Positions 40,258 through 49,576 are shown, numbered from the stretch's first letter. The stretch is DNA of 64,000 bases from Pseudomonadota bacterium (GCA_018242505.1 JAFEBU010000003.1:1-64000); one strand, 5' to 3'. Program-made: numbers and translations. The notes: a model not told the origin generated them from the sequence alone.

Positions 40258-41184
40258 GTGCAGCTGCGTCATCTACGCTATTTCGTTAAGATCGTCGACG
40301 CTGGCAGCTTCTCGCGCGCTGCCGCGACGATCCACGTCGCCCAGCCGGCGCTGAGCCAGCAGATCGCAGAGCTGGAGGAACGGCTCGGCATCGGCCTGTT
40401 GCTGCGGACCGCGCGGGGCGTCCGCCCAACCCCCGCTGGCGAGGCGCTCTACCGCGAAGCGGTGTCGATCCTGCGCCAGGTCGAGCAACTGCCGGACATC
40501 GTTCGCTCGACCGGTGCGGAGGCGGAGGGCACGGTGAGCCTCGGCATGTCGACGACGCTTGCGGCCCAATTCTCGGGTCCACTGATGGAGGCGAGCCGAA
40601 CGGCACTGCCAAAGGTCTTGCTGAAGCTCATCAGCGCCGACAGCGAGACGCTCAAGCGCCGGATCGAGGCACACACCCTCGATCTCGCCGTCGTCTTCGA
40701 GGATGATCTCACCGCCACTTTCCTGCGCGAGCCCCTCTTTCGGCAGCGGCTTTTCTTCATTTGCAAGACCACGGCTCGGGACACGCGCAGCAAGATCGCC
40801 GTGGCGGATCTCGCGTCGGAGCCGCTCGTTCTTCCAAGCCAGCCGAACGTGGTGCGACGCATGCTGGACACCGCCTTCAACGCAGCCGGTGTCGTGCCGC
40901 ATGTCGTGGCCGAGGCAGACGTCCTGTCAGGGATCCTGGCCGCGGTCGGCCAGGGACTCGGTGCAACCGTCCTGCCCAGGAGCGACCAGGCGGAGTTCAC
41001 CGGAGAACCGCTGCGGTGCATACCGATCGTGACGCCGGTCCTACACCTGACATCCTCGGTGATCTGGTCGAGCGATGCGCCGCTCACGCGACCGGGCGAG
41101 GCCGTGCGAAAGCTCCTGGCGTCGTTCCTGCGGGGAGCCATTGTGCCGAGCAGCGCGAAGGGCATCGAGGTTGCCGGTGCCTGA
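40258..41184 (+). CDS. LysR-family transcriptional regulator
   Basis: The start is GTG at 40258. The 308-residue protein has the LysR N-terminal HTH (about residues 1-60, LRYFVKIVDAGSFSRAAATIHVAQPALS, with the usual QIAELEERLG helix) and a C-terminal substrate-binding domain (about 90-295). It lies 127 bp upstream of the AtuA-like gene on the same strand, which it probably controls. The effector is unknown. Confidence 0.92.
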   Translation: MQLRHLRYFVKIVDAGSFSRAAATIHVAQPALSQQIAELEERLGIGLLLRTARGVRPTPAGEALYREAVSILRQVEQLPDIVRSTGAEAEGTVSLGMSTTLAAQFSGPLMEASRTALPKVLLKLISADSETLKRRIEAHTLDLAVVFEDDLTATFLREPLFRQRLFFICKTTARDTRSKIAVADLASEPLVLPSQPNVVRRMLDTAFNAAGVVPHVVAEADVLSGILAAVGQGLGATVLPRSDQAEFTGEPLRCIPIVTPVLHLTSSVIWSSDAPLTRPGEAVRKLLASFLRGAIVPSSAKGIEVAGA

Positions 41185-41211
41185 CCGGCCATAAGCGTTG
41201 CCTATGGCCGG
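41185..41211 (+). terminator. Hairpin after the LysR gene
   Basis: CCGGCCATA (41185-41193) and TATGGCCGG (41203-41211) form a perfect 9-bp inverted repeat with a 9-bp loop starting right after the LysR stop. There is no clear T-run, so termination would be Rho-dependent or weak. It separates the regulator from its likely target. Confidence 0.55.
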
Positions 41212-41226
41212 ATACTGAGACGGTAT
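41212..41226 (+). promoter_or_regulatory. LysR-type T-N11-A operator
   Basis: ATAC-N7-GTAT is an imperfect palindrome containing T-N11-A (TACTGAGACGGTA), the classical LysR recognition form. It lies 86 bp before the AtuA-like ATG and just after the regulator's own hairpin. This fits activation of the next gene by the LysR protein. Confidence 0.5.
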
Positions 41227-41311
41227 TTGTTTCCCAGCCATCCATACTGTTCTTGAGAGCCCGGAAGGGGCGGCGCTGGGGCTGCATCCTCGCAATCCAC
41301 CGGGTGTCATC

Positions 41312-43393
41312 ATGGCAAAGCTCGTCTATCGCGTCGTCTCCGCCTGCGGAGCGCTCGGATATGGCTATCCGAAGAAATCGCTCGAAACCGCCCTCCAGGG
41401 TCGTATCGACGCCATCATCTCCGATGCCGGCTCGATGGATGCCGGCCCCTATTATCTCGGTACCGGCACCGAATATTTCGAGCGCGAGGCGGTCAAGGCC
41501 GACTGGCGTCATATGGTCGAGGCTGCGCAGCGGACCGGCGCGCCGGTGATCCTCGGCTCCTCCGGCATGGCCGGTGGCAACCGCAACCTCGCCTACATGC
41601 TCGACCTCTCCAAGGAGGTCTTCGCCGAGCTCGGCGTCAAGGATGCCAAGGTGGCGGTGATCGGCGCCGAACTCGACCCGGAGATCGTCATCCGCGAGTT
41701 CAAGGCCGGCGCCCTGCGCCCGACCGGGATGGGCCCTGACCTGTCGGAGGATGCCCTGCGCGAGAGCGTCATCGTCGGCCAGATGGGCATCCACCCCTTG
41801 ATCACGGCGCTCGGGAGCGGCGCGCAATATGTCATCGCCGGCCGCTCCTGCGACATTGCGCTGTTCGCCTCCGACATGATCCGCCGCGGCGTCGACCCCG
41901 GCGTCGCCTATCATGTCGGCCATGTGCTTGAATGTGGCGCGCTCGCCTGCGATCCGGGCTCGCCTTCGGACTGCCTCGTCGCCGAGATCTACGATGACGG
42001 CTCGGCCCTGTTCGTGGCACCCAATCCGGACCGTCGCTGCACGCCCTACTCGATCGCCGCCCACTCGCTCTACGAGGAGAGCCACCCGCAACTGCAGTTC
42101 TACCCGGAAGGCATTCTGGTGATGGAGAAGACCGAGTTCTTCGCCAAGGACTCAAGAACGGCCGGCATCCGCAACAGCCAGTTCGTTCGCTCCACCAAAC
42201 CCTGGCCGTGGAGTATCAAGCTCGAAGGGGCGCGCCGCCTCGGCTCCCGAAAAGTCTCGCTGCTTCGCATCGACCCCGCCGACCTCGCCAAGGTGCCGGC
42301 CGACGTGCCGGTCTATGGCCGCAACGGCGTCCAGGCCCGGCCGGTGTCGGGCAACGAGCGAGAGCTCGGCATCATCATCGAGACGACCTCGAAGACGCAG
42401 GAGGGCGCCATCCTGCTTGCCAGCCTCCTCACCCACTATCTGATTCACTACGGCTATCCCGGCCGCAAGGCGACCGCCGGCAACATCGCCTATCCGATGT
42501 CGCCCAACCTCGTCGCCTTCCAGCGCGAGGACGGCAGCTTCGGCGCAGTGGTGCCGAGCGGCACGCGCGACCCTGTGTTCTTTGCCAACTATGCGAAGAT
42601 CAAGGCCGCCGTGCTCAAGATCGTCAGGGAGGAGTTCCCGGATGCTCTCGCCAATGCCACCTACGAGATCGTCGATGCCGACGCCTGCAATCCCGTCGCC
42701 CTCGTCCGCACGATCGATCGCGATCCGGCAGCGCTGGCGCGGCGTCATGCGGAGGACGTCGCCCGGGTGACGAGCCTGGTGCCGGCCAAACCCGGCTCGC
42801 TCGTTGGCCTCGACGCGGCGGATGCTTATGAATGGACGCTCTATCACCTCCTGCAGAACGAGGCGGTGATCAAGGAGACGATGTTCCCCATCACCTACTA
42901 CCGCGCCAATGGCGGCGACTGGCAGACGGAGGGCGAGGCCCGGCCGACCTATTTCGATATCGGCATCACCGGCTACACGGGCAATCTGGACGACCGCACT
43001 CTATCGCGCATCGCCGACGTGCCGCCGGCCGGCCCGCACCATGGCGACGAGTGGCTGCTCGACATGGCCGCCGTCATCCGCTCGAAGGATGCCGGCATCA
43101 ATCGCCTGACCTTCGACATCATCTTCAACTCGCCGGAGCAGTACGAGACTGGCCTGCGGTCGAATGTCTTCCATGCCGAAGCGGTAGCGAAGCTTCTGGG
43201 CCTGCCGGCGAGCCAAATGGTCGGTACCTTCTTCGTCGACAGCTGCAACGCCATCAAGATCTCGATCGATCGTCCGAACATCTCGGCCTCGACCGATGAA
43301 CGCGATGTCTTCGGCGCCCAGCAGCAATCGCTGATCGAGCGGCTCGTGGTGCCCGTCTATAGCGATGCGCTCGCCAAGGCTTCAGCCTTCTGA
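41312..43393 (+). CDS. AtuA-like (DUF1446) protein fused to a DUF4387-type domain
   Basis: The 693-residue protein has the AtuA/DUF1446 N-terminal part (VVSACGALGYGYPK, DAIISDAGSMDAGPYYLG, GRSCDIALFASDM) up to about 450, and a C-terminal 100-residue domain (about 588-690) with IRSKDAGINRLTFDIIF and TFFVDSCNAIKISIDRP, as in DUF4387. AtuA is involved in acyclic terpene breakdown, and the small domain is normally a separate partner. Here they are one chain. The substrate in this strain is unknown. Confidence 0.85.
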   Translation: MAKLVYRVVSACGALGYGYPKKSLETALQGRIDAIISDAGSMDAGPYYLGTGTEYFEREAVKADWRHMVEAAQRTGAPVILGSSGMAGGNRNLAYMLDLSKEVFAELGVKDAKVAVIGAELDPEIVIREFKAGALRPTGMGPDLSEDALRESVIVGQMGIHPLITALGSGAQYVIAGRSCDIALFASDMIRRGVDPGVAYHVGHVLECGALACDPGSPSDCLVAEIYDDGSALFVAPNPDRRCTPYSIAAHSLYEESHPQLQFYPEGILVMEKTEFFAKDSRTAGIRNSQFVRSTKPWPWSIKLEGARRLGSRKVSLLRIDPADLAKVPADVPVYGRNGVQARPVSGNERELGIIIETTSKTQEGAILLASLLTHYLIHYGYPGRKATAGNIAYPMSPNLVAFQREDGSFGAVVPSGTRDPVFFANYAKIKAAVLKIVREEFPDALANATYEIVDADACNPVALVRTIDRDPAALARRHAEDVARVTSLVPAKPGSLVGLDAADAYEWTLYHLLQNEAVIKETMFPITYYRANGGDWQTEGEARPTYFDIGITGYTGNLDDRTLSRIADVPPAGPHHGDEWLLDMAAVIRSKDAGINRLTFDIIFNSPEQYETGLRSNVFHAEAVAKLLGLPASQMVGTFFVDSCNAIKISIDRPNISASTDERDVFGAQQQSLIERLVVPVYSDALAKASAF

Positions 43394-43531
43394 TCGCCAC
43401 CTCGGGGGGCGCCGCGGCACTCCCTTCTCAAAAAGCAAAGCAGATCATCGGCCGACGGCAGGCGGGGCGCACCGGGCTGCCCGAGCGGCCCGCGCAGGCA
43501 ACGCCGCTGGCGAGATTCCCGATACGCAAGT

Positions 43532-43699
43532 TGATGATCAGCCGGCACGCGCGCGATTGGCCCCAAAGAAGCGGCACCTGCGAAGGCCGAAACTCAGCGC
43601 GCCGACACCGTCCGGCGGTTGATCAAGGCCGATCTCAAGGCCAATCTTAGCACCGTGCCCTTCGTGTCGGCTGAGAAACCGAGTTCCCGTCTTTCCTGA
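43532..43699 (+). pseudogene. Remnant of a small charged protein
   Basis: The frame from 43532 to the TGA at 43697-43699 reads KEAAPAKAETQRADTVRR followed by LIKADLKANLSTVPFVS, coding-like text without an ATG and preceded by a stop. Upstream, another frame (about 43430-43530) has similar charged, Ala/Arg-rich composition, so a frameshift is probable. The intact gene family is not clear. Confidence 0.35.
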
Positions 43700-43735
43700 G
43701 TAGGGATTGTAGTTCCCTCTGGTGTTGAAGTTGTC

Positions 43736-43918
43736 TTACTGCGTGCCGTTCGGACTGGTCTGTTGGTGCGGCTGCACGTAGGTGCCATTCCTGTTCGTAT
43801 AGACTTGTGTCGGATGGTTATAGGGGTTGCTACCAGTTCCATAGCTTTGCGCCCAGGCCGAACCATTCAACGCCGCGGAGATGGCCGTCCCTGCCAGAAC
43901 GCCGACAATTCCTCGCAT
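43736..43918 (-). CDS. Small secreted Asn/Gln-rich protein
   Basis: The ATG that starts MRGIVGVLAG gives 60 residues with a signal peptide cut after AWA at about residue 23. The mature part is Asn/Gln/Tyr/Pro-rich (NPYNHPTQVY and YVQPHQQ). Proteins like this are common in the Hyphomicrobiales as short repetitive secreted peptides. Function is unknown. Confidence 0.65.
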   Translation of the reverse strand: MRGIVGVLAGTAISAALNGSAWAQSYGTGSNPYNHPTQVYTNRNGTYVQPHQQTSPNGTQ

Positions 43919-43932
43919 GTACTTCTCCCAAA

Positions 43933-44637
43933 TCAATAGCTGGTGCAGTTCACCGTGTTGTAGTAGCGCGTACAATTGATCGTTCGCATTTGGGGGACTT
44001 GCAACGCTGGTGGTGCGACCGCTCGGGGTTGAGCCATCTGATTTAGAGCGGCAATGACCTGCTGCTGATATGCCCAGTTTGAGAACGCATCCGCCGCGGC
44101 TTGTCGCTGCTGGATCTCGTAGCGATACGACGCGTCGAGCTGCTGTTGGATCTTGCCGCCAGCATTATCGAGGGCAGCTATGAACCGCTGCTTTTCCTGG
44201 CTATAGGCTTGGGCAAACTCTCCCCACGTCTCCTGTCGCTGCACCAGCTTTGCGTACTCAGCGTCACTGTTCGCATAGGCCTGTGCGAAGACAGCCGTTA
44301 GCGATGGATGCACGTTGCCGATGTCATTCAGAGTCAACTTGCGGCAGGGGGTGACGTACTCCTGATGGAATGAAAGCAACATCGCCGCCTCGGCCTCGGT
44401 CGGTTTCGTCCGATCGACTAGGAGCGACATCGGCGGTAGACCATTGTCGTGAAAATCGGGCAACTTACCCTTGAGGGCCGACCATTGCGCGCTCGAGTAG
44501 GCTTTGGCCCAGCACGCGGTGCTGTCCGCTACGGTAGCTTTGGCCGCCAGTTCCATCCGCTGGTATTCGCGCTGAGCCTGTGTAGCGCACCCGCCTACCA
44601 ACAGCGTGGCAATAACCACTAGAACAATACTTCGCAT
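43933..44637 (-). CDS. Lipoprotein, 234 residues
   Basis: The signal peptide ends in the lipobox VGGC at residues 14-17. The mature protein is helical (about residues 60-200) and has a C-terminal Cys/Tyr/Asn-rich end with CTRYYNTVNCTSY that may form a disulfide. It ends 14 bp before the small secreted gene, so they may form one operon. Function is unknown. Confidence 0.75.
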   Translation of the reverse strand: MRSIVLVVIATLLVGGCATQAQREYQRMELAAKATVADSTACWAKAYSSAQWSALKGKLPDFHDNGLPPMSLLVDRTKPTEAEAAMLLSFHQEYVTPCRKLTLNDIGNVHPSLTAVFAQAYANSDAEYAKLVQRQETWGEFAQAYSQEKQRFIAALDNAGGKIQQQLDASYRYEIQQRQAAADAFSNWAYQQQVIAALNQMAQPRAVAPPALQVPQMRTINCTRYYNTVNCTSY

Positions 44638-44681
44638 TAAATTCCCTGGGACTTAGCCCCACCCCAATATGGAAGTAATCG

Positions 44682-45038
44682 CTACACGAGCAGTATTTCC
44701 TCGCAAGCTCGCAAGGGTTGAAACTGTCGGTCTACATCCACCTGCATCGTCGCCCGTATCCACTTCTCTAGTTTCGCCCAAGCCGGACGATCGGCGTTCT
44801 CATGGACGACACCGAAGAACTGTGGAATCTCTCGCCGATGATGCCTCAGTGTTTTGGCAGCGGGGCCGCCACTCATCTCCGGGTCGAAGCTGAAGGCCTC
44901 CTCACTGGTCATCCGTGCGAGGGCAAGCGTAGCCTCCCGGACCTCAAGGATGCTCCGTAGCTCCCTTTCAAAGTGCTGCCGTTCGCGTTCCTGCACTTGC
45001 AGCGCCTGCCTATCACCGCTCCTCGTCCAGACCATCAT
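44682..45038 (-). CDS. 118-residue helical protein
   Basis: The protein is charged and helical (RERQHFERELRSILEVREATLAL) with no signal peptide. Its 3' end contains a 24-bp stretch that recurs at 45108-45131, after the next gene, which suggests duplication. No family is recognised. Confidence 0.55.
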   Translation of the reverse strand: MMVWTRSGDRQALQVQERERQHFERELRSILEVREATLALARMTSEEAFSFDPEMSGGPAAKTLRHHRREIPQFFGVVHENADRPAWAKLEKWIRATMQVDVDRQFQPLRACEEILLV

Positions 45039-45143
45039 TTTGTCTCAAGCATCCGGCGGTACTCGCTTAGGTTGATTACGAGATGATTCCACGCCCCGAA
45101 TGGCTCGGCAAGCTCGCAACGATTGAAACTGCGACAGGCCTTC

Positions 45144-45443
45144 TCAGCGCTCAAACCCCTTCCGGCGCATGCATTCCTGGAAGAAGGAGGTTTCAGCTGA
45201 GAACAGATCCCGGTTCTGGACGGTCACCTCCTGACCTGGCGTGCCAATACGTTGGGGCGGATACTGCGCCTCAGCCTGCCGCCGGGCTTCGAAGTGACAG
45301 TCCTGTGTATCGGCGAGGCCAGCCGGCAAGCCATCGGTCCGATTCTTCCAGCCATCGCCCTGCTCGGCATCACACGCAGTCAATGCCAACAGCGGGATTA
45401 GGAGCCAAATGCCGTGCGAGCGCCGGCCTCGGTAACGGATCAT
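45144..45443 (-). CDS. Small lipoprotein, 99 residues
   Basis: The protein has a signal peptide and a lipobox LTAC at residues 21-24. The mature part has a Cys (DTQDC) and later a second (FQECMRRKGFE) that could pair. It is on the minus strand with the neighbouring secreted genes. Function is unknown. Confidence 0.65.
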   Translation of the reverse strand: MIRYRGRRSHGIWLLIPLLALTACDAEQGDGWKNRTDGLPAGLADTQDCHFEARRQAEAQYPPQRIGTPGQEVTVQNRDLFSAETSFFQECMRRKGFER

Positions 45444-45690
45444 GTTCCCTTCTAGATTGGCAGCCCGTCCGACCTAGCACATGGGCGAGATTCGCAAGGC
45501 CGGTTTTTTGACTCAGGGACTCGATTTCCGACCTGGCTGGCCTCCCCCTAGCCGCCGTCCCTCAAAAGCGCTGTACGAGTTCCTAATGGCTTCCTGCGGC
45601 GCGAGCGGTTGCCGCGGCGTCGCTGCCATGGAAATGGTCGTGCCGCCTACTTGCCGGTAAGGTCGCAGCGGTTCTGGAATGGAGGGGGGA

Positions 45691-46410
45691 ATGGCGAGAG
45701 ATCGGCTGGTGGCGCGGGGCATCGCGTGGGCCGTCGGATTGCTGCTGGTATGCGCCTCGGCGGCAGCCGTCAACGCCAGCGGACCGCGGCCGCCATGGCT
45801 GTCGCTCTGCGGCAAGTGCCTGAGCCCTACGGTGGTGGAATCGTCCGGCCTCGGTACCACCCACGCCGTAGCGGTGGCACGCATTACGCGCGAGGGGGCA
45901 ACCGACTGGTGCGAGAACTGGCAACCGGAGCACGTCGCGAGCTGCGTGCAGGACGCGCTCGCGTCAGAAGACGTGCGGACCACCTATCGGGCGACGGCAG
46001 ACTGCGTGCACGGCCGCATTACCGCGATCGATGGAACGACCTACAGCCTCGCCGGGGTGTGGACCAACGGCATCGGCAAGGGGCGCACGAAATGGCGCGA
46101 TCCGTCCGGCAAGGTGGTTGGGACAGATGGACCCGACAGCGGGCTGCGGATCTCGCAGCAATGGGAGGTGCTATGTCCGCACACTCCTGCTTCTCCGCCG
46201 GCGGCCGGCACAGCAACACCGGCCTATGCCTTTGCCGTGGGCCAGGAGATCGAGGCGAAGTATGGCCGGGACTGGGTGCGGGGCCGCGTCACGCGCATCT
46301 GGCCGCACGAGGGCGCACACGGCAACGAGCCGGCCTACGACGTGCAATTGGTCAACGGGAAGCGCGGCATTCTGCCGAAGGCGATGCTGCGGCCGGCGCC
46401 ATCGCATTGA
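45691..46410 (+). CDS. Secreted Cys-rich protein, 239 residues
   Basis: The ATG at 45691 has a strong GGAGGGGGGA site directly upstream, so it is preferred to 45679. A signal peptide covers about residues 1-31. The mature protein has several Cys residues (CGKC, WCENW, SCVQD, DCVHG, LCP) and a C-terminal beta domain with AFAVGQEIEAKYG and VRGRVTRIW, perhaps a Tudor/agenet-like strand pair. Function is unknown. The longer plus-strand ORF to 46922 is not accepted. Confidence 0.7.
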   Translation: MARDRLVARGIAWAVGLLLVCASAAAVNASGPRPPWLSLCGKCLSPTVVESSGLGTTHAVAVARITREGATDWCENWQPEHVASCVQDALASEDVRTTYRATADCVHGRITAIDGTTYSLAGVWTNGIGKGRTKWRDPSGKVVGTDGPDSGLRISQQWEVLCPHTPASPPAAGTATPAYAFAVGQEIEAKYGRDWVRGRVTRIWPHEGAHGNEPAYDVQLVNGKRGILPKAMLRPAPSH

Positions 46411-46631
46411 GCCAGCGCTGGGCAGCCCGTAACCTTCCGCCGGTGGTGGTTCGCCCGGACCGCTTGATGCGGGGACCGACGCAATGGCGGCGCTCGCTTC
46501 GGCCAACACTGCAGGCGTGCCCTGAGTGCGGGTTAGATTTAGACCCGCACTATGAGGCGTTTCGGAACCGGCTGGAATCCGGCCCGGTGATCGGCCCGCT
46601 GGATACCGCCAAGGCTGCCAAGATCGACCCT

Positions 46632-46850
46632 CTACGCGGCCCGCGCACTGTCCACACCGTGTCGACTGAGGGCGGGCTTGATGTCGCGATCGAAGACGCC
46701 GCGCTCTCTTGGAGTGAGCGCAGCATAGCCCTCTCGGGCGGCCTTCCATGCAACCGGATAGGCCGGCGTCCCACTCTCGATCTCGCCATCCTCAAGAAGG
46801 CTTTCGATTGCCCTGAGCAATTCGTCAGCCCGAAATATGGCTGGTCCCAT
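46632..46850 (-). CDS. 72-residue small protein
   Basis: A GGAGGGAGC site lies just upstream of the ATG. The protein reads FRADELLRAIESLLEDGEIES, then AWKAAREGYAALTPRERGVFDRDIK. It is helical and soluble. It stands alone between two other units. The overlapping longer ORF (46550-47026) is in a different frame and less plausible. Confidence 0.6.
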   Translation of the reverse strand: MGPAIFRADELLRAIESLLEDGEIESGTPAYPVAWKAAREGYAALTPRERGVFDRDIKPALSRHGVDSARAA

Positions 46851-46962
46851 GCTCCCTCCCGCGCCAAGAGGCGCCTTATGCGCCGATATATGTGCACACC
46901 ACAGGCCAGAATCAACCTTTGATCCAGCGGGAGGCCTGCGCCAGTGACCAATAGTATCGATT

Positions 46963-47970
46963 CTATCGGGTCAAACGAATGGCGAAATCCGCTATCCGTT
47001 CGTAGGCGCGGGCATTCGGATGCCATTCCAGGTCAGGCGCCAGTACATAATCGGGCCAAACCTTGGAAAATTGCGGAATGACCTCGGCCATCGAATGTAT
47101 GCCGATGCCCGCCGCGGTGATCCCGCGCTCCGTCCTTTTCATGACATCCCGCGGGAAGCTGTTGTCCGTGTTCCAGATGAGAACCTGGAAACGAAGGCCG
47201 GGATAATGCTGCTTCAGGTCGCGCGAGCCCTCGATGATGAGGGCCGCGGCCAGGTCAGCCTGGCCGGTTTCGGACATCGCGTCGAGGCCGATCAGTCTGC
47301 GCCAGCTGAAGGTACTATCATCGAAATTTCCGGCTCGGACGGGCCGACCATCGGGTCCGAGACGAAATCGCGGCCCATACTTGTCCCACTGATCTATGCC
47401 GGCAACACGCGCCAGCTGGGCCGGGATCAGCAGATAAAGGGCATCGGTTGGCGTACAGGAAACGGCCCTCCGGAAACGTCCAGACTGGATCCCGGCAAGA
47501 AACTGGTGCGGTCCCCATCCGCCGATCCCGAAGTTCTTGGCGGCCACGCGGCCGCCGCTCTTCTCAACGATCTGCGCGGCGGATGTCTCGTCATCGCTGA
47601 CGCCTTCCCCGAAAGTGAATGAGTCACCGAATAGGAGAATGCATCTGTCAGCCTTCGTAGCCGTCGGGACGAGGCGAAAATGATCGGCGCCCGTCGTGTA
47701 GACGGCATCGTAGAGAACGCGACTTCCCGCCAATTCGCGCGCCGTGACGTGCTTGTTGGCCAGGGTTATGAATCCAACGTCATCGACGTGCTGCTCGTAA
47801 AATCCGGCAGTGATCGTGCCTTCCATACGTGTCGAATGCTCGACTTGTGGCGGATTCAGCCGCTTCCAGGCGCCGAATGCGAGCGCCGCGACCAATGCCG
47901 CACCGACGTTGATCGCGCCCGCCATAGCCCATCGTTTCATGGCTGCAAAATACCGCCGCGCGGTTTCCAC
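46963..47970 (-). CDS. SGNH/GDSL-like hydrolase, membrane-anchored
   Basis: The 335-residue protein has an N-terminal helix (about residues 14-33). The GDS block LLFGDSFTFGEGV (about 112-124) carries the nucleophile Ser, and the late block DLEWHPNARAYERIA has the Asp/His-type pair. SGNH enzymes of this kind add or remove acyl groups on surface glycans. The start could be METARRY (47970) or MKRWAM (47940). It lies beside the polysaccharide locus. Confidence 0.8.
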   Translation of the reverse strand: METARRYFAAMKRWAMAGAINVGAALVAALAFGAWKRLNPPQVEHSTRMEGTITAGFYEQHVDDVGFITLANKHVTARELAGSRVLYDAVYTTGADHFRLVPTATKADRCILLFGDSFTFGEGVSDDETSAAQIVEKSGGRVAAKNFGIGGWGPHQFLAGIQSGRFRRAVSCTPTDALYLLIPAQLARVAGIDQWDKYGPRFRLGPDGRPVRAGNFDDSTFSWRRLIGLDAMSETGQADLAAALIIEGSRDLKQHYPGLRFQVLIWNTDNSFPRDVMKRTERGITAAGIGIHSMAEVIPQFSKVWPDYVLAPDLEWHPNARAYERIADFAIRLTR

Positions 47971-48459
47971 CGCGCCTATAAACTGCTCGTCGGCGCTACC
48001 GGAAAGTCATAGCAGAGTATATCTACGCGAGGACTGCACAGCCGGCTGCCAGGCCCCCCCAAAGGAAGACCCTGGCCTACGGACTGGCGGATATGGCCTG
48101 CCTCGCGATCTGCAGCGCTGTCGCAATCGCATCGTCATGCACGCCGGAAACGGCTTGGTCGCGCTGTTGAGGTCGTTGCGGATTTTCGAGACGAGCTGGA
48201 CCATGCAGGCACCGTGTTCCTCGGGGTCGAGCTTCACCGCACCTTCGGAGGCATGGACCTGGCGACCCTGCTTCTGCAGCTGCTGATGGTCGGATGCCTC
48301 ACCTGGCCGATCCCAGATGATCCGGTCACGCAAGGCGGCATAGCGGCCCAGGCTGGGGAATACAGCACAACTGCGGTCTCAGGTTTGACACAGTTTTACG
48401 CTATTTTACTAAGAGCAGAAGCTGTTAAGCGACACCCGCAACATGGGTTGGACTTCTGA
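47971..48459. other. Intergenic region with a promoter, no clear gene
   Basis: No ORF here has coding-like composition and a ribosome site. A short stretch around 48110-48300 reads weakly in both directions, which may be a decayed gene. The right part holds the promoter at 48385-48412. Confidence 0.5.
48385..48412 (+). promoter_or_regulatory. Promoter of the Gfo/Idh/MocA gene
   Basis: A perfect -35 TTGACA at 48385-48390 and a TACTAA -10 at 48407-48412 are separated by 16 bp, about 45 bp before the ATG at 48460. It would drive the two plus-strand polysaccharide genes. Confidence 0.55.
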
Positions 48460-49563
48460 ATGATCCGGATGGCTGTGGTGGGTCTTGGGAAGATGGGTGT
48501 CTCCCATCTCTCGATGATCAAGGCCCACGAAAAGGTCGAGGTCGTGGCTGCCTGCGATTCGACCGAGTATTTCCTGGATCTGCTGAACAAGCACACAGGC
48601 ACTCCGGTCTATTCGGACTACTCGAAGATGCTGGACCAGACTGCGATCGACGGCCTGATCCTGGCAACGCCGTCGGCATATCACTTCGACATGATGAAGG
48701 AGGCGATGGCCCGCGGGATCCATGTCTTTTGCGAGAAGCCGCTGACACTCGACCCCGGCCAATCGAAAGAGCTTGCAGCGCTGGCCCAGAGCAAGGGGCT
48801 CGTCAATCAAGTCGGATACCACTATCGATTCGTCGGCACCTTTCAGGAGGTCAAGCGCCTGCTCGACCTCGGCGCGCTTGGCCGGGTGACGCACGTGCTG
48901 GCAGAAGCCTATGGACCGGTCGTTCTGCGGCCCAAAGGATCCACATGGCGCAGCCAGCGCAATGCCGGGGGCGGATGCCTCTACGACTATGCCGCCCACC
49001 CCATCAACCTCCTCAACTGGTACTTCGGAGCGCCAGATGCAGTGGGTGGAACGTTGATCGGCAAGATCTTCTCAAAGGATACGGACGACGAGGTCTACTC
49101 GACACTCCACTACACCTCTCCGAACCCGTTGAGCGCCCAGCTTTCGGTGAACTGGTGCGATGAATCCCAACGCAAGATGACGACCAAGCTGACGTTGTGG
49201 GGGACCAACGGGCAGATTTGCGCCGACCGTCAGGAAATGCAGGTTTACCTCCGCGAGCCTCATGCCGGCCTCGCCGACTATCGACAGGGGTGGAACACGC
49301 GCTCGACGACGCACCTGACGGGCCCCGTCTGGTTCTATCTTCGCGGCGAGGAATATTCCGCACAGCTGGATTACTTCGTGACGGCGATCGCCGAGAAGCG
49401 GGCGGAAAACATCAATTCGTTCGAGAGCGCCAGCGAGACCGACACAGTGATCGCCATGCTGCTGGCAGATCGCAGCCTCACCAACGGTCAGGGCGCCGCC
49501 CTCGCCCGCGCGCCGACCAAGGCTCCGGCGAAGAAACCATTCTCGTTCCTCGGCTCCCGGTAG
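48460..49563 (+). CDS. Gfo/Idh/MocA family oxidoreductase
   Basis: The 367-residue protein has the NAD(P)-binding motif VVGLGKMG (about residues 6-13), the catalytic EKP of the family in CEKPL (about 92-96), and an alpha/beta C-terminal domain. These enzymes oxidise or epimerise sugars or sugar nucleotides. Next to glycosyltransferases and acyltransferases, it probably makes or alters an activated sugar for the polymer. Confidence 0.9.
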   Translation: MIRMAVVGLGKMGVSHLSMIKAHEKVEVVAACDSTEYFLDLLNKHTGTPVYSDYSKMLDQTAIDGLILATPSAYHFDMMKEAMARGIHVFCEKPLTLDPGQSKELAALAQSKGLVNQVGYHYRFVGTFQEVKRLLDLGALGRVTHVLAEAYGPVVLRPKGSTWRSQRNAGGGCLYDYAAHPINLLNWYFGAPDAVGGTLIGKIFSKDTDDEVYSTLHYTSPNPLSAQLSVNWCDESQRKMTTKLTLWGTNGQICADRQEMQVYLREPHAGLADYRQGWNTRSTTHLTGPVWFYLRGEEYSAQLDYFVTAIAEKRAENINSFESASETDTVIAMLLADRSLTNGQGAALARAPTKAPAKKPFSFLGSR

Positions 49564-49576
49564 ATGTGAGACCCGC

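Noticed and set aside
39912..40289. ORF of 125 codons before the LysR gene
   Set aside because: It runs into the LysR start in another frame and has no coding bias or ribosome site.
45609..46922. Plus-strand ORF of 437 codons
   Set aside because: It overlaps the secreted-protein gene in another frame, is Arg-rich, and lacks a signal peptide or ribosome site.
46550..47026. Minus-strand ORF of 158 codons
   Set aside because: It overlaps the better supported 72-residue gene and the end of the SGNH hydrolase gene in a different frame, with Ser/Arg-rich text.
48007..48459. Opposing short ORFs in the intergenic region
   Set aside because: Neither has a ribosome site or a known family; at best a decayed gene, so reported only as intergenic.
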